A DNA stretch of 64,000 bases, taken from contig JBDVMP010000108.1 in the NCBI GenBank assembly GCA_039970095.1, positions 62,001-126,000 of the forward strand, in the 5' to 3' direction. The position numbers and the translations under genes are program-made. Within the stretch, counting starts at the first letter, position 1; each line of letters begins with the position of its first letter. The notes beneath the pieces were generated by a model. It was not told where the DNA came from, did no database searches, and saw only the letters and a list, made by a program, of their open reading frames with translations. This document shows, one piece after another, positions 27,501-34,801 of this stretch. Source of the DNA: JAMZMI01 sp039970095. GTDB taxonomy: Bacteria > Bacteroidota > Bacteroidia > Cytophagales > Cyclobacteriaceae.

Positions 27501-28528
27501 AAATAGACCATCTTTTTGATCGATACTACCAGGGATCTACGGCCAGACAAGGAACCGGGCTGGGACTTTCTATTGTAGACGGATTGGTCAAAGCTCAGCG
27601 TGGTGAAATTTCTATCTACTCCAAACCTGGCGAGGGAGCAGAGTTTGTCATAACAATCCCTTTTAGAAAGAAAGACTACAAAGACGATGAAATTATCTCC
27701 AAACCCAGAGGCAACTACCAGTTCATTCCGGATGAAGATAAAACCGATCAACAACAGACCGAAGATGTCTCAAATGCGAAGTACAACTTACCCGTTTTAC
27801 TCATAGCAGAGGATAATTATGAGTTAAATGCTTTTCTATCCAACGTCTTTCAAAACCAGTTTAAAGTACTCTCATGTCGTGATGGTCAGGAGGCCCTGGC
27901 AATGGCTCAGAAGAAAGCACCCGACTTGATTTTGAGTGATGTTTTAATGCCGAATATGGATGGTTATGAACTATGTGAGAAAATTAAATCTGATCTTACC
28001 ACTTCTCATATACCTGTTATTTTGCTTACCGCAAACAGCTCGCTGGACGAGCAGGTCAAAGGAATGAAGCGAGGAGCAGATGTGTATATAACCAAACCTT
28101 TTAAAACCGAATTCCTGGTGGCTTCAGTTAACTCCGTTTTGGATAACAGAGAAAAACTCCGCGCAAAGTTTCAACTGCTTGATCATGTCAATGAAGATGA
28201 AGACGACCTTTCGACGCAGGATCAGGAATTCATCAACAAACTCAAAAATTATATCAACCAAAATATTGACAACCAGGGACTATCAGTAGATAGTTTGTCT
28301 GACCATATGAACTGCAGCAAATCCAGTTTGATTAGAAAAGTGAAAGGACTCACTGGCCTAACTCCAATGGCTTTTTTAAGAACCTTTAGACTGAATACAG
28401 CTTACGAAGCGCTACTAAAAAATGACCTTAGCGTCAGTGAAGTCTCATATAAGACTGGCTTTTCTGATCCTAATTATTTCACCACTTGCTTCAAAAAACA
28501 GTTTGGCAAAAACCCTTCGCAGATCTAA
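24590..28528 (+). CDS. Hybrid two-component system regulator of the PUL
   Basis: A 1312-residue one-protein sensor and regulator. A signal peptide is followed by two-component propeller repeats (about residues 30-660; repeated DxxGxLWIGT-like strands), a Y_Y_Y domain (about 690-750), and a single membrane helix (about 758-780). Next come the HisKA domain with phosphoacceptor His814 in NITHDFKTPLTLI, the HATPase domain (about 913-1023; GTGLGLSIVDGLV), a receiver domain with Asp1117 in LILSDVLMPNMDGYE, and an AraC-type helix-turn-helix (about 1205-1310). Such proteins bind an oligosaccharide in the periplasm and activate the adjacent susC promoter. It is divergent from susC, the usual arrangement. 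Confidence 0.96.
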   Translation: MKLMVSMTRVTILLLFILSYKMVHSQTGERVLMLTDKDGLPQNKVKGILNDQYGYIWIGTQNGVAKYDGYTFKNYPELNGKEISKLYISKQNDLWIGTHSGLYMLDRIRDEFTQISLGDIRDITEAEGHIYFITPDNLYGLEDERAIIKYEIETSHNLKQLVYINGIFYLGLGSKQGILSIRTIEGKVLSSEQSLDDHLPNQVITCLRLIGNKLWVGTSEGYVFEQIGKQFKSIDINNSYSIKDIIRLNGATWVATDGNGVFVLDSGRHALSHYYDDPNSKSILGSNNIHSMMKMPNGDLWMGTYDAGICYLSSQSTQFKNLSDTYKSTQVPLNRNATASFEDSDQNLWLGTQTGFMKLNTRLNDILTIGFETSQKLLGGSKVLAIHESRNKEMWVGTYDGGLGHFSKDMKHLATYFPFSEGLKKEQNINFILPYAKGQILINSMYKGIGVFNIEKREITKIPLVTSDTIWEYHTQALRQFDKTTYAYVFGKDLCAIDEETKTLKAVLTPPHNVNDFLKNRDNTFWLATRGAGLLLMDTEGQVLKHLNLQDGLPSNFLLRIEKDHLENLWVTSISGLAKIDVNGNITLYDHRHGLPSKEFSPFVSIILRNNNLLFGTVAGFVMTNPNEQLNTSFPPKVVISDITFQNKSVKTLKDEIPLNEPIESLQTIELPFDRNSFTIHFFNNDYDLPKYNTFQYRMKGLEKEWINLHEHTHTTYTNLLPGTYQFQVNSANKYNVKGLTPTTINITIMPPWYLSKWAYGAYVVIFMCLIYTIYRVILYRAHVKKELEFSEFKVEAIKDLNEKKLKFFTNITHDFKTPLTLISAPLESLLKDNELNKETRDLLNLIKRNSDRLHHLIIDLLDFRKISNEHKLTLEASKTDLNRFFMDLFEPFNSACLSQNITLSLNNQCSQPAYFDNEKVKRIMWNVLSNSLKFTPKNGKIAISCAASESDPSKLRISVRDSGKGLTSEEIDHLFDRYYQGSTARQGTGLGLSIVDGLVKAQRGEISIYSKPGEGAEFVITIPFRKKDYKDDEIISKPRGNYQFIPDEDKTDQQQTEDVSNAKYNLPVLLIAEDNYELNAFLSNVFQNQFKVLSCRDGQEALAMAQKKAPDLILSDVLMPNMDGYELCEKIKSDLTTSHIPVILLTANSSLDEQVKGMKRGADVYITKPFKTEFLVASVNSVLDNREKLRAKFQLLDHVNEDEDDLSTQDQEFINKLKNYINQNIDNQGLSVDSLSDHMNCSKSSLIRKVKGLTGLTPMAFLRTFRLNTAYEALLKNDLSVSEVSYKTGFSDPNYFTTCFKKQFGKNPSQI

Positions 28529-28555
28529 GGCGATGAACCTGAACAAACCATGAGT

Positions 28556-28586
28556 CACCCTGAGATCCTCGAAGAGTCGAAGGGTG
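28556..28586. repeat. REP-like palindrome
   Basis: Arms CACCCT and AGGGTG flank a loop containing TCGAAGAGTCGA. It lies 28 bases after the regulator gene's stop. Elements of this form are scattered in many Bacteroidota genomes. It may also serve as a 3' end structure for the regulator transcript, though no T-run follows. Confidence 0.55.
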
Positions 28587-28756
28587 TGGCATGAGGGCTG
28601 GATTAACGTTCAGGGAATGTGATCTTCGAGCGCCTGGAGGGCGCCCGGCCATAGTGCGTCATTTCGGAATTTTTGGGCGTATCTTTTAAAACGTCAAAAA
28701 ATATCCGTAATCTCCTTGGCGCAACAAAAAGATTATGCCGCCACCGATAGCTTGAG

Positions 28757-28798
28757 ATTCCCCGATCTGCACTCACTGCGTTCGCTCCGTCGGGGAAT
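28757..28798. repeat. REP-like palindrome with 9-bp arms
   Basis: Arms ATTCCCCGA and TCGGGGAAT pair perfectly around a loop with GCACTCACTGCGTTCGCTCC. The context (TGAG before, GACGG after) matches a class of dispersed intergenic repeats I know from Bacteroidota. The stretch 28587-28756 between the two palindromes holds nothing I can assign. Confidence 0.6.
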
Positions 28799-28857
28799 GA
28801 CGGCAGTGGAGGATGGAACGACCTTGAGTCACCGACAAGAACGAGCTGATCTATGAA

Positions 28858-28889
28858 ACAAAAAACCACTTACAAATTAATGTAAGTGG
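28858..28889 (-). terminator. Intrinsic terminator after tRNA-like copy 1
   Basis: Arms CCACTTACA and TGTAAGTGG (28866-28889) are followed on the minus strand by a T-run. Identical in sequence to the hairpins after the other two copies. Confidence 0.8.
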
Positions 28890-28902
28890 TTGATTATCAA
28901 GA

Positions 28903-29030
28903 GCCTCCTAACTAGCCGTCCGCATCGGGATCGAACGGGCCCACCCAGACAATGACCCACTGATTACAAGCCGGCATGGAATGCACAGTTGCTCTATCGG
29001 CACGCCGAACCGCAGCTAAGCCAAGGAGGC
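28903..29030 (-). pseudogene. tRNA-Thr-like sequence with four insertions (copy 1)
   Basis: At 128 nt this copy keeps a perfectly paired acceptor stem (GCCTCCT/AGGAGGC) and the anticodon loop CTTGTAA of the real tRNA at 29480-29552. It has extra segments of about 14 nt at four places: D-loop (CGGTTCGGCGTGCC), the 5' side of the anticodon stem (TGCATTCCATGCCGG replacing one A), the T arm (TCTGGGTGGGCCCG replacing one G) and just before the 3' acceptor strand (GCGGACGGCTAGTT). With these it cannot fold as a normal tRNA. No Bacteroidota promoter is visible upstream. Removing the extra segments nearly restores tRNA-Thr. Confidence 0.7.
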
Positions 29031-29160
29031 TTCTTTTGTTTTGCTCTTTATCAAAACCACAATTCAACTGTTCCCTGGTTCAGAGCAATTTTGCTCCCTG
29101 GAACTCATAAGCCAAAGCTGTAAGAAAAAATATTTACGAAACTGATAGGATCCGTGAAAC

Positions 29161-29191
29161 AAAAAAACCACTTACAAATTAATGTAAGTGG
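29161..29191 (-). terminator. Intrinsic terminator after tRNA-like copy 2
   Basis: Stem CCACTTACA/TGTAAGTGG at 29168-29191, then seven T on the minus strand. Confidence 0.85.
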
Positions 29192-29204
29192 CTGATTATC
29201 AAGA

Positions 29205-29305
29205 GACTCCTATCGGGATCGAACCAATGACCTACTGATTCCATGCCGGCATGGAATGCGCAGTTGCTCTATCGGAACGCCGAACCGCAGCTAAGCCAAA
29301 GAGGC
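29205..29305 (-). pseudogene. tRNA-Thr-like sequence with palindrome in place of anticodon loop (copy 2)
   Basis: At 101 nt it has an intact T arm but a weakened acceptor stem (GCCTCTT/AGGAGTC, one mismatch and one wobble). It shares with copy 1 the D-loop insertion (one base different) and the anticodon-arm insertion. The anticodon loop is changed from CTTGTAA to CATGGAA, so that 29238-29257 becomes a perfect 20-bp palindrome with half-site ATTCCATGCC. The Thr anticodon is therefore lost. It lacks the T-arm and 3' insertions of copy 1. No promoter is visible. Confidence 0.75.
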
Positions 29306-29436
29306 TTCTTTTGTTTTGCTCTTTATTAAAACCACAATTCAACTGTTCCCTGGTTCAGAGCAATTTTGCTCCCTGGAACTCATAAGCTACAGCTGTAAGA
29401 AAAAATATTTACGAAACTGGATAGGGTCCGTGAAAC

Positions 29437-29467
29437 AAAAAAACCACTTACAAATTAATGTAAGTGG
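29437..29467 (-). terminator. Intrinsic terminator of tRNA-Thr
   Basis: Stem CCACTTACA/TGTAAGTGG at 29444-29467, followed on the minus strand by seven T, 12 bases after the tRNA 3' end. Confidence 0.9.
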
Positions 29468-29479
29468 CTGATTATCAAG

Positions 29480-29552
<73 letters not shown>

Positions 29553-29601
29553 TTGAATCATCTCTCCGAGATGCATTCTCTGGTTGCTCTAAAAGCGAGT
29601 G

Positions 29602-29632
29602 CAAATGTAAAATTACAATTCTTTATTGCAAA
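29602..29632 (-). promoter_or_regulatory. Consensus Bacteroidota promoter for tRNA-Thr
   Basis: On the minus strand TTTG (29632-29629) is followed after exactly 19 bases by TACATTTG (29609-29602), a full match to TTTG-N19-TAnnTTTG. The start of transcription would be near 29596, about 44 bases before the tRNA. Confidence 0.85.
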
Positions 29633-29649
29633 CTTCGGAGAGGAAAAAA

Positions 29650-31629
29650 TTACAATTTTCTGAAAACTTTTAGCTGCTTTCGAAGATTGGATATCTCTGC
29701 CTCAGCCTTTTCTATCTTTTCTTGCATTTCATCCTTCAATTTATTGGCAGTTTTAGACTCTGCAAAGAATTCCATATTGGTTTTTAGCGTAGATATTTCA
29801 TTTTCCAATTCGCCCATTTTTCTTTTCACTGCAGCTTCCTTTCTCTGGATTTTCTGCGCACCATGAGGGCTATTCTTCAATTTGTTTACCTGAATCTTAA
29901 TTTCCAGTTCAGAACGCTGTGTATCTGTCAGCTCTTCAAAACCGAGCAACTTCTCCATGATAGAATCAAACCGGGCATGTATGGCATCTATTGATTCTTT
30001 AGGCACAAATCCTACCTCGGCGTATTGATCGAGCAGACTATAAACCTCATCTAGCTCAATATCATCGGTATTCAGGTAGGCCTCTAGCATGGAGCAAATC
30101 TTTTCCTTCTCCACTAAATTCTCACGGTATTCAGCTCCCTGACCAGAACTATCAGATCGTTTCCTATCAAAAAAGGTATCGCATGCTGCCTTAAACTTTT
30201 GATACACATCATTCCTATGCTTCTCAGGTAGTGGGCCAATATTTCTCCACTCCTGCTGCAGCTGCTTCATATCATTGGCAGTTTTGTCCCAATCGGTGCT
30301 TTCTTTGAGTTCCTCAGCTTTTTTGAGCAACACCAGCTTCTTTTCGAGGTTTCCTTCTCGCTCGGATTCGAGCCTTTTGAAAAAGTCGTTTTTATTGGCA
30401 AAAAACTTCTTGAAATTCCCCCAAAAATGCCTGTTTATCTCTTTCGCGCTTTCTCGTGGCAGACCTCCTATGGCGTCCCACTTCTTTTGAAGCTCCAAAA
30501 CCTGCTTGGTCTTCTTGTTCCAATCGCTGATTTTCTCAGAATTAAATGCAGTAAACGCTTCAGCCTCATCCCCAATTGCCATTTTAGCTTTGGCGTTTTC
30601 GCTGAGCTGAGATTTAAGTCCTTCGAAAAAATCCTTTCTCTTAGCATAGACATTGTCAGACGCAGCTTTGAACCTTTCCCAAAGTGGCTCCTGGTCATTT
30701 TTGGGCACAGGGCCAATGTGCCTAAATTCTTCATGCAACTCATTGAGCTGATGAATTGCACTTTTAATATTTTCGACTGCCTCAAGCGCCTCTGCTTTAA
30801 CACAAAGCTCCAGCTTAGCCTCAAGGTTTTTCTTCCTATCTAGTTCTTTTAATTCAAAATAAATGCTCCTATTGTCATAGAAGCGATCCAGCAGTGCGTT
30901 ATAATTAGCCCAAAGCGTCTTGGCATACTGTCCTGGCACCTGACCTATACTCTTCCACTGGCCTTGCAGTTCCTTTATGGCTCCAATTGATGTATTGGTT
31001 TCTTCGCCATCTACCAACTCTCTGATCTGGTCAAGCAGCTCATTCTTTCGTTTTAAGTTCTGCTCCTTGTCTTTATTGAGTTGGGAAAAATATTTCTGCT
31101 TCTTCTCCCTAAGGGTATTGTAGAGAAAGAAGAAACTTCCATCTGTCTCATCTCCTTTGTATTGAAAATCATCTGCAGTATTGCCTTCTTCGCCCAGAAA
31201 TGCTTTTAGAGCCTCATCCTTTTCTACAGAATACAGCTTATCATAATATGGTTTTATCTCTTTGAGTGCACGGTCTACCAATCTCATGTCTTCTGAGTCT
31301 GAAAACTGCTTAAGAGCCTGATATACCTCTTGTTTGCCAGCATTCTCCAAATGAAGATCTTCAAGGGGATCATGATGATCATCATCATGCCCGTCATCAT
31401 CAGTACTACCCGATGACTCTTTGTCCGTTTGAGACTCGGTAGCACTTTCCTCCTGAGTTTCTGCTTTTGGTGCTGCCTCCGGCTTCTCCGGCTCCACTGG
31501 CTCCTTTTCTTCCTGTTTCGCTCCTTCCTCCTTCACTTCTTCAGATAATTCAGGTTTATCCTGAACCGGTTCCTGCTCCTCAGCTCCTTGTGCCTTTGGG
31601 TCAGTAAATTTCTCGTCCTGCTTCTCCAT
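29650..31629 (-). CDS. DUF349-repeat protein
   Basis: A 659-residue cytoplasmic protein without a signal peptide. Residues 1-90 are low-complexity, rich in Glu, Pro, Lys and Gln, ending in an Asp/His run (DDDGHDDDHHD). From about 200 to 500 there are four DUF349 repeats, recognisable by motifs such as WKSIGQVP, RHIGPVP, WDAIGGLP and WRNIGPLP, with a weaker fifth (AEVGFVPKE). The C-terminal 75 residues are a coiled coil. DUF349 proteins are common in Bacteroidota and have no settled function. A TAGCTTTG -7-like box lies at 31660-31667. Confidence 0.88.
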   Translation of the reverse strand: MEKQDEKFTDPKAQGAEEQEPVQDKPELSEEVKEEGAKQEEKEPVEPEKPEAAPKAETQEESATESQTDKESSGSTDDDGHDDDHHDPLEDLHLENAGKQEVYQALKQFSDSEDMRLVDRALKEIKPYYDKLYSVEKDEALKAFLGEEGNTADDFQYKGDETDGSFFFLYNTLREKKQKYFSQLNKDKEQNLKRKNELLDQIRELVDGEETNTSIGAIKELQGQWKSIGQVPGQYAKTLWANYNALLDRFYDNRSIYFELKELDRKKNLEAKLELCVKAEALEAVENIKSAIHQLNELHEEFRHIGPVPKNDQEPLWERFKAASDNVYAKRKDFFEGLKSQLSENAKAKMAIGDEAEAFTAFNSEKISDWNKKTKQVLELQKKWDAIGGLPRESAKEINRHFWGNFKKFFANKNDFFKRLESEREGNLEKKLVLLKKAEELKESTDWDKTANDMKQLQQEWRNIGPLPEKHRNDVYQKFKAACDTFFDRKRSDSSGQGAEYRENLVEKEKICSMLEAYLNTDDIELDEVYSLLDQYAEVGFVPKESIDAIHARFDSIMEKLLGFEELTDTQRSELEIKIQVNKLKNSPHGAQKIQRKEAAVKRKMGELENEISTLKTNMEFFAESKTANKLKDEMQEKIEKAEAEISNLRKQLKVFRKL

Positions 31630-31659
31630 ATTTGGATAATATTCAATTCAGTTATTATT

Positions 31660-31667
31660 CAAAGCTA
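31660..31667 (-). promoter_or_regulatory. Possible -7 box for the DUF349 gene
   Basis: TAGCTTTG on the minus strand matches TAnnTTTG. It lies 30 bases before the start codon, in the 42-base gap after yqgE. No TTTG is found at the expected -33 distance, so the call is weak. Confidence 0.4.
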
Positions 31668-31671
31668 ATAA

Positions 31672-32247
31672 TTAATTCAATCTGGGATCAGTGGGATAAT
31701 TAGATATCGCTCTAAATTTCCCTCCCATTTCCTTCAATACTGTTTGCCACAAACTGGCTGGATCTGTATCAAAAACAAGATGCTTTCCTGCTTGTTTAAA
31801 CACTATCCATGATTTGGCTTTGATCTCGTCCATTAGCTGACCGTCAGACCACCCTGAGTATCCCACAAAGAATCTCACTGTGTTCGGGTCAAGGGTTTTA
31901 TTTTCGATAGCGTCAATCAATCCATCAAAATCTACTCCCCAATGTACGCCCTCTGAAATCTCTTTATTTGCCTCCAATTGCAGATCATCACTATGCAAAA
32001 AGTGCAACGTATCCTGCTGAACAGGCCCACCAACATACACCGGCGCATCAAACCCATTGACTCCTATAAGGTTATCTAGGCTGTCAGGGGCCTCCCTGTT
32101 TAGCACAAAGCCGAAAGAGCCATTTTCATCATGCTCACACAGGTAAATAACCGTTCGCTCGAAATTAGGATCCGGAAGATACGGCTCAGAAATAAGCAGG
32201 TCGCCTCTCTCTGGTAGTACGATATCATCGTGAACAAAATAATCCAT
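31672..32247 (-). CDS. yqgE: YqgE/AlgH family protein
   Basis: A 191-residue cytoplasmic protein of the YqgE/AlgH (DUF179) family. The diagnostic N-terminal pattern is RGDLLISEPYLPDPNFERTV, followed by GSFGFVLNR and the central GGPVQQDTLHFLH. The motif FVGYSGWSDGQL matches the conserved GYAGWGPGQL region. The family's biochemical role is not known. The start codon overlaps the stop of miaE by one base (TAATG), so the two are likely co-translated. Confidence 0.93.
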   Translation of the reverse strand: MDYFVHDDIVLPERGDLLISEPYLPDPNFERTVIYLCEHDENGSFGFVLNREAPDSLDNLIGVNGFDAPVYVGGPVQQDTLHFLHSDDLQLEANKEISEGVHWGVDFDGLIDAIENKTLDPNTVRFFVGYSGWSDGQLMDEIKAKSWIVFKQAGKHLVFDTDPASLWQTVLKEMGGKFRAISNYPTDPRLN

Positions 32248-32831
32248 TAATGCAATGCGGGTTTTAAAGGCAAACTGTTTAAAATTTCGGCTTCCTCAAG
32301 TTTCATTTCCTCCAATCGTTTATAGACACTCTCTTCATCGAAATAGTTTAAGGCCATTTTAACGAATATTTCCCCATGTTTGGCCTCAGACGCCCAAAGC
32401 TGCTGGTAAAACTTCTTAAGTTCAGGGTCTTCCAGTGCCTCATAAACCATTCTAAACCGCTCCGCCCCACGTGTTTCTACAATCGAAGCTAGAAGCAATC
32501 GATCCATAAACCGCTCTTCCCTACCGCTGCGGCATTTATCTACCAGTTGTTTTACGTATATATCCTGAGGTATCTCATGTGTCAGTTGGATTTCCCTCTT
32601 TTCCATGATTTCATAAACCTGCTGAAAGTGCTCAAGTTCTTCCACTCCGGTCGCGATCAACTCTGGTATTATTTCTAATCGATCAGGGTATTTGGCCACA
32701 AAACTCATAGCCATTGCCGAAGCTTTGCGCTCACAATTAGCGTGATCTTTCAAAAATTCATCAAAATCGCCCATCACAGTGTCTAACCATTCCTGACTGC
32801 TATCAACTGACAAATCAATCCTCAATTTCAT
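32247..32831 (-). CDS. miaE: MiaE-type tRNA hydroxylase (diiron)
   Basis: A 194-residue ferritin-like diiron monooxygenase that hydroxylates the isopentenyl group of ms2i6A37 in tRNA. Ligands are visible as Glu34 (CERKA), Glu65 and His68 (EELEHF), Glu119/Glu124 (ETRGAERF), and Glu149 and His152 (SEAKHGEIF). ATG 32831 (MKLRIDLSVDSS) is preferred because homologs start there; in-frame ATGs also exist at 32867 and 32861, and the -7 box at 32901-32908 would allow them. It forms a pair with yqgE. Confidence 0.9.
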   Translation of the reverse strand: MKLRIDLSVDSSQEWLDTVMGDFDEFLKDHANCERKASAMAMSFVAKYPDRLEIIPELIATGVEELEHFQQVYEIMEKREIQLTHEIPQDIYVKQLVDKCRSGREERFMDRLLLASIVETRGAERFRMVYEALEDPELKKFYQQLWASEAKHGEIFVKMALNYFDEESVYKRLEEMKLEEAEILNSLPLKPALH

Positions 32832-32882
32832 TTTTACTGCTGACTTTTTAAATCTCTTCATCACCACCGAAGCGGTAATGTT

Positions 32883-32908
32883 TATCTTTGATTACAGTAA
32901 CAAACATA
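32883..32908. promoter_or_regulatory. Face-to-face -7 boxes between miaE and pdxH
   Basis: TATCTTTG (32883-32890, plus strand) serves pdxH, and TATGTTTG (32908-32901, minus strand) serves miaE; both match TAnnTTTG. They point toward each other across 10 bases, so the two transcripts would overlap at their 5' ends and the promoters could not be occupied together. No TTTG -33 box is seen for either. Confidence 0.5.
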
Positions 32909-32924
32909 AACATTATTTACCCTG

Positions 32925-33584
32925 ATGAGTAGCCAAATAAGCTCTGATATAGCCAACCTAAGAAAAGAATACACAAAGGCCGAACTGGACGTAAATAGTG
33001 TAGATACTTCTCCTTTCATTCAGTTTGAAAAGTGGTTTGAAGAAGCTTTAAATGCTGATTTATTGGAACCGAATGCAATGATACTAGGAACTTCGGACGG
33101 AAAAGGAGACCTGAGCCAACGAACCGTCCTGCTAAAAGCATACGACAAATATGGATTTGTCTTTTATACTAATTATAAAAGTAAAAAAGCCGAGCAAATC
33201 ACCCTCAGCAACCAGGTAAGTCTGCTGTTCCCGTGGTATGGTCTGGAAAGACAAGTAATTATTAGTGGTACAGCCACAAAAGTGAGCAATGCTGAGTCGC
33301 TAAAGTATTTTTTGAGCAGACCGCATGGCAGCCAGCTGGGCGCGTGGGTTTCTCATCAAAGCCAGGTCATAACCTCAAGAAGTATACTGGAAATGAAGCT
33401 GGATGAAATGAAAAATCGGTTTAAGAAAGGAGAAATACCTCTTCCAGACTTTTGGGGTGGGTTTAGGGTCAATCCGTCAAAAATCGAATTTTGGCAGGGC
33501 CGACCAAGCCGATTGCATGATCGCATTCTTTTCTCCAGAGAAGACAACTCCGACAATTGGAAGATAGAACGCCTTTCGCCATGA
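32925..33584 (+). CDS. pdxH: Pyridoxamine 5'-phosphate oxidase
   Basis: A 219-residue FMN enzyme that oxidises pyridoxamine or pyridoxine phosphate to pyridoxal phosphate. Full family length. Motifs include LSQRTVLLKAYDKYGFVFYT and YKSKKAEQI for FMN and phosphate binding, SRPHGSQLGAWVS in the centre, and FWGGFRVNPSKIEFWQGRPS at the substrate site, ending RLSP. The stop overlaps the ATG of the following glycosyltransferase (ATGA), so the two are translationally coupled although the products have no known link. Confidence 0.95.
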   Translation: MSSQISSDIANLRKEYTKAELDVNSVDTSPFIQFEKWFEEALNADLLEPNAMILGTSDGKGDLSQRTVLLKAYDKYGFVFYTNYKSKKAEQITLSNQVSLLFPWYGLERQVIISGTATKVSNAESLKYFLSRPHGSQLGAWVSHQSQVITSRSILEMKLDEMKNRFKKGEIPLPDFWGGFRVNPSKIEFWQGRPSRLHDRILFSREDNSDNWKIERLSP

Positions 33585-34801
33585 GTTTATATCTGGAAAG
33601 GTACGGATGGCCTGATCGCGAATTTCCTGATTATTCACCGCCCCCATCTCTGGATATGATAGTGGTGATTCCGGCTTACAATGAAGGCAACATAATGAAA
33701 GCCATCAAGTCCCTATGCAACTGCCACAACCCGGAAAACACCCTCATATTGGTGATCATCAACGAATCCAGTAACGATTCTGAAAATGTCTTTTCCACAA
33801 ATAAAGAGACACTTTTTGATTTGAAATACGAGTCCTTCCCGACACCCGTACTTTCCAAAATCATAAGACTCCCTCCGAAAAAAGCCGGTGTTGGGTTGGC
33901 AAGAAAGGTGGGTATGGATGAGGCCGTAAAGATTTTTGAAGGCATTCAAAAAGATGGGATCATCATCTGCTATGATGCCGATTGCGAATGTCAACCCAAT
34001 TACCTCAATGAGATTCGTTCTTTTTATCAAACCACGAAGAACCATGTTGGGATTCTTCACTATGAGCACGATCTGACGGGACCAAACATTAAGGCTATCA
34101 TTAATTATGAGCTGTTTTTGAGGTACTACGTGAATGCTTTGAGATGGGCAAAATTTCCGTTTGCGGTACAAACTCTGGGTTCTTGCATCACTGTGAAATC
34201 CAAAGCGTATCAAAGACAAGGAGGCATGAATACCCGAAAAGCGGGTGAGGATTTTTATTTTATCCACAAAATGGTGCCCCTCGGCGGAATTGGTGAGATC
34301 AACTCAACATGCGTCTATCCTTCGGATCGCGTTTCTGACAGGGTTCCCTTTGGCACAGGTCATGCCGTTCAAAAATACCTCGATCAATCCTCTGAAGAGT
34401 ATGAAACCTATAACCCGCGCATATTTGCAGAAATCAAGCAATTTCTGGAAGGCTTGGAATACTTATATGCCTGTGACTCTTACAAGCAAATGGGGTATAT
34501 CATGGCAATCGGAGATTTTCTGGATCAAAACACCTTTGATGACGCTTTCGCCAAAATGAAGAAGCAATCACCAACCTTCGAGATCTTTCTTACCAGGTTT
34601 TACGCGTGGTTTGATGCTTTCAGAGTATTGAAATTTGTCCACTTCGCAAGAGACAATTATTATCCCAATATAGAGATTGTGGATGCGCTTGGATGGCTCA
34701 ACCATCAGCAAACCAAGATTCAGTCCTTTGAAGGAACCAAAGAAGAGAAATTGACCAAACTGAGAAAGTTTGATCGGCAGACGCAGTTTTATATCAAGTG
34801 A
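33581..34801 (+). CDS. Family 2 glycosyltransferase
   Basis: A 406-residue GT-A fold glycosyltransferase. ATG 33581 overlaps the pdxH stop by 4 bases; the frame also opens at 33557 but the overlap start is more natural. Motifs: VVIPAYNEGN at the nucleotide-binding start, the DXD-like YDADCEC, and GEDFYF (catalytic acid region) at about residue 228. No membrane helix follows, so it acts as a soluble or peripheral enzyme. The acceptor is unknown. The end overlaps the convergent bshB1 gene by 13 bases. Confidence 0.85.
   Translation: MSLYLERYGWPDREFPDYSPPPSLDMIVVIPAYNEGNIMKAIKSLCNCHNPENTLILVIINESSNDSENVFSTNKETLFDLKYESFPTPVLSKIIRLPPKKAGVGLARKVGMDEAVKIFEGIQKDGIIICYDADCECQPNYLNEIRSFYQTTKNHVGILHYEHDLTGPNIKAIINYELFLRYYVNALRWAKFPFAVQTLGSCITVKSKAYQRQGGMNTRKAGEDFYFIHKMVPLGGIGEINSTCVYPSDRVSDRVPFGTGHAVQKYLDQSSEEYETYNPRIFAEIKQFLEGLEYLYACDSYKQMGYIMAIGDFLDQNTFDDAFAKMKKQSPTFEIFLTRFYAWFDAFRVLKFVHFARDNYYPNIEIVDALGWLNHQQTKIQSFEGTKEEKLTKLRKFDRQTQFYIK

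Noticed and set aside
28603..28869. Minus-strand open frame of 88 codons over the REP-like region
   Set aside because: It spans palindromic repeats and the terminator of tRNA-like copy 1, and has no recognisable domain or start context.
28903..29305. Inserts in the tRNA copies as archaeal-type introns
   Set aside because: The length of about 14 nt is suggestive, but two inserts replace a tRNA base, sit at different arms, and bacteria lack the splicing endonuclease; a perfect anticodon is not restored in copy 2.
32247..32831. A functional link between miaE and the nearby tRNA-Thr array
   Set aside because: MiaE acts on tRNAs with A at position 36 carrying ms2i6A37; the TGT anticodon has U36, so this tRNA is not a substrate.
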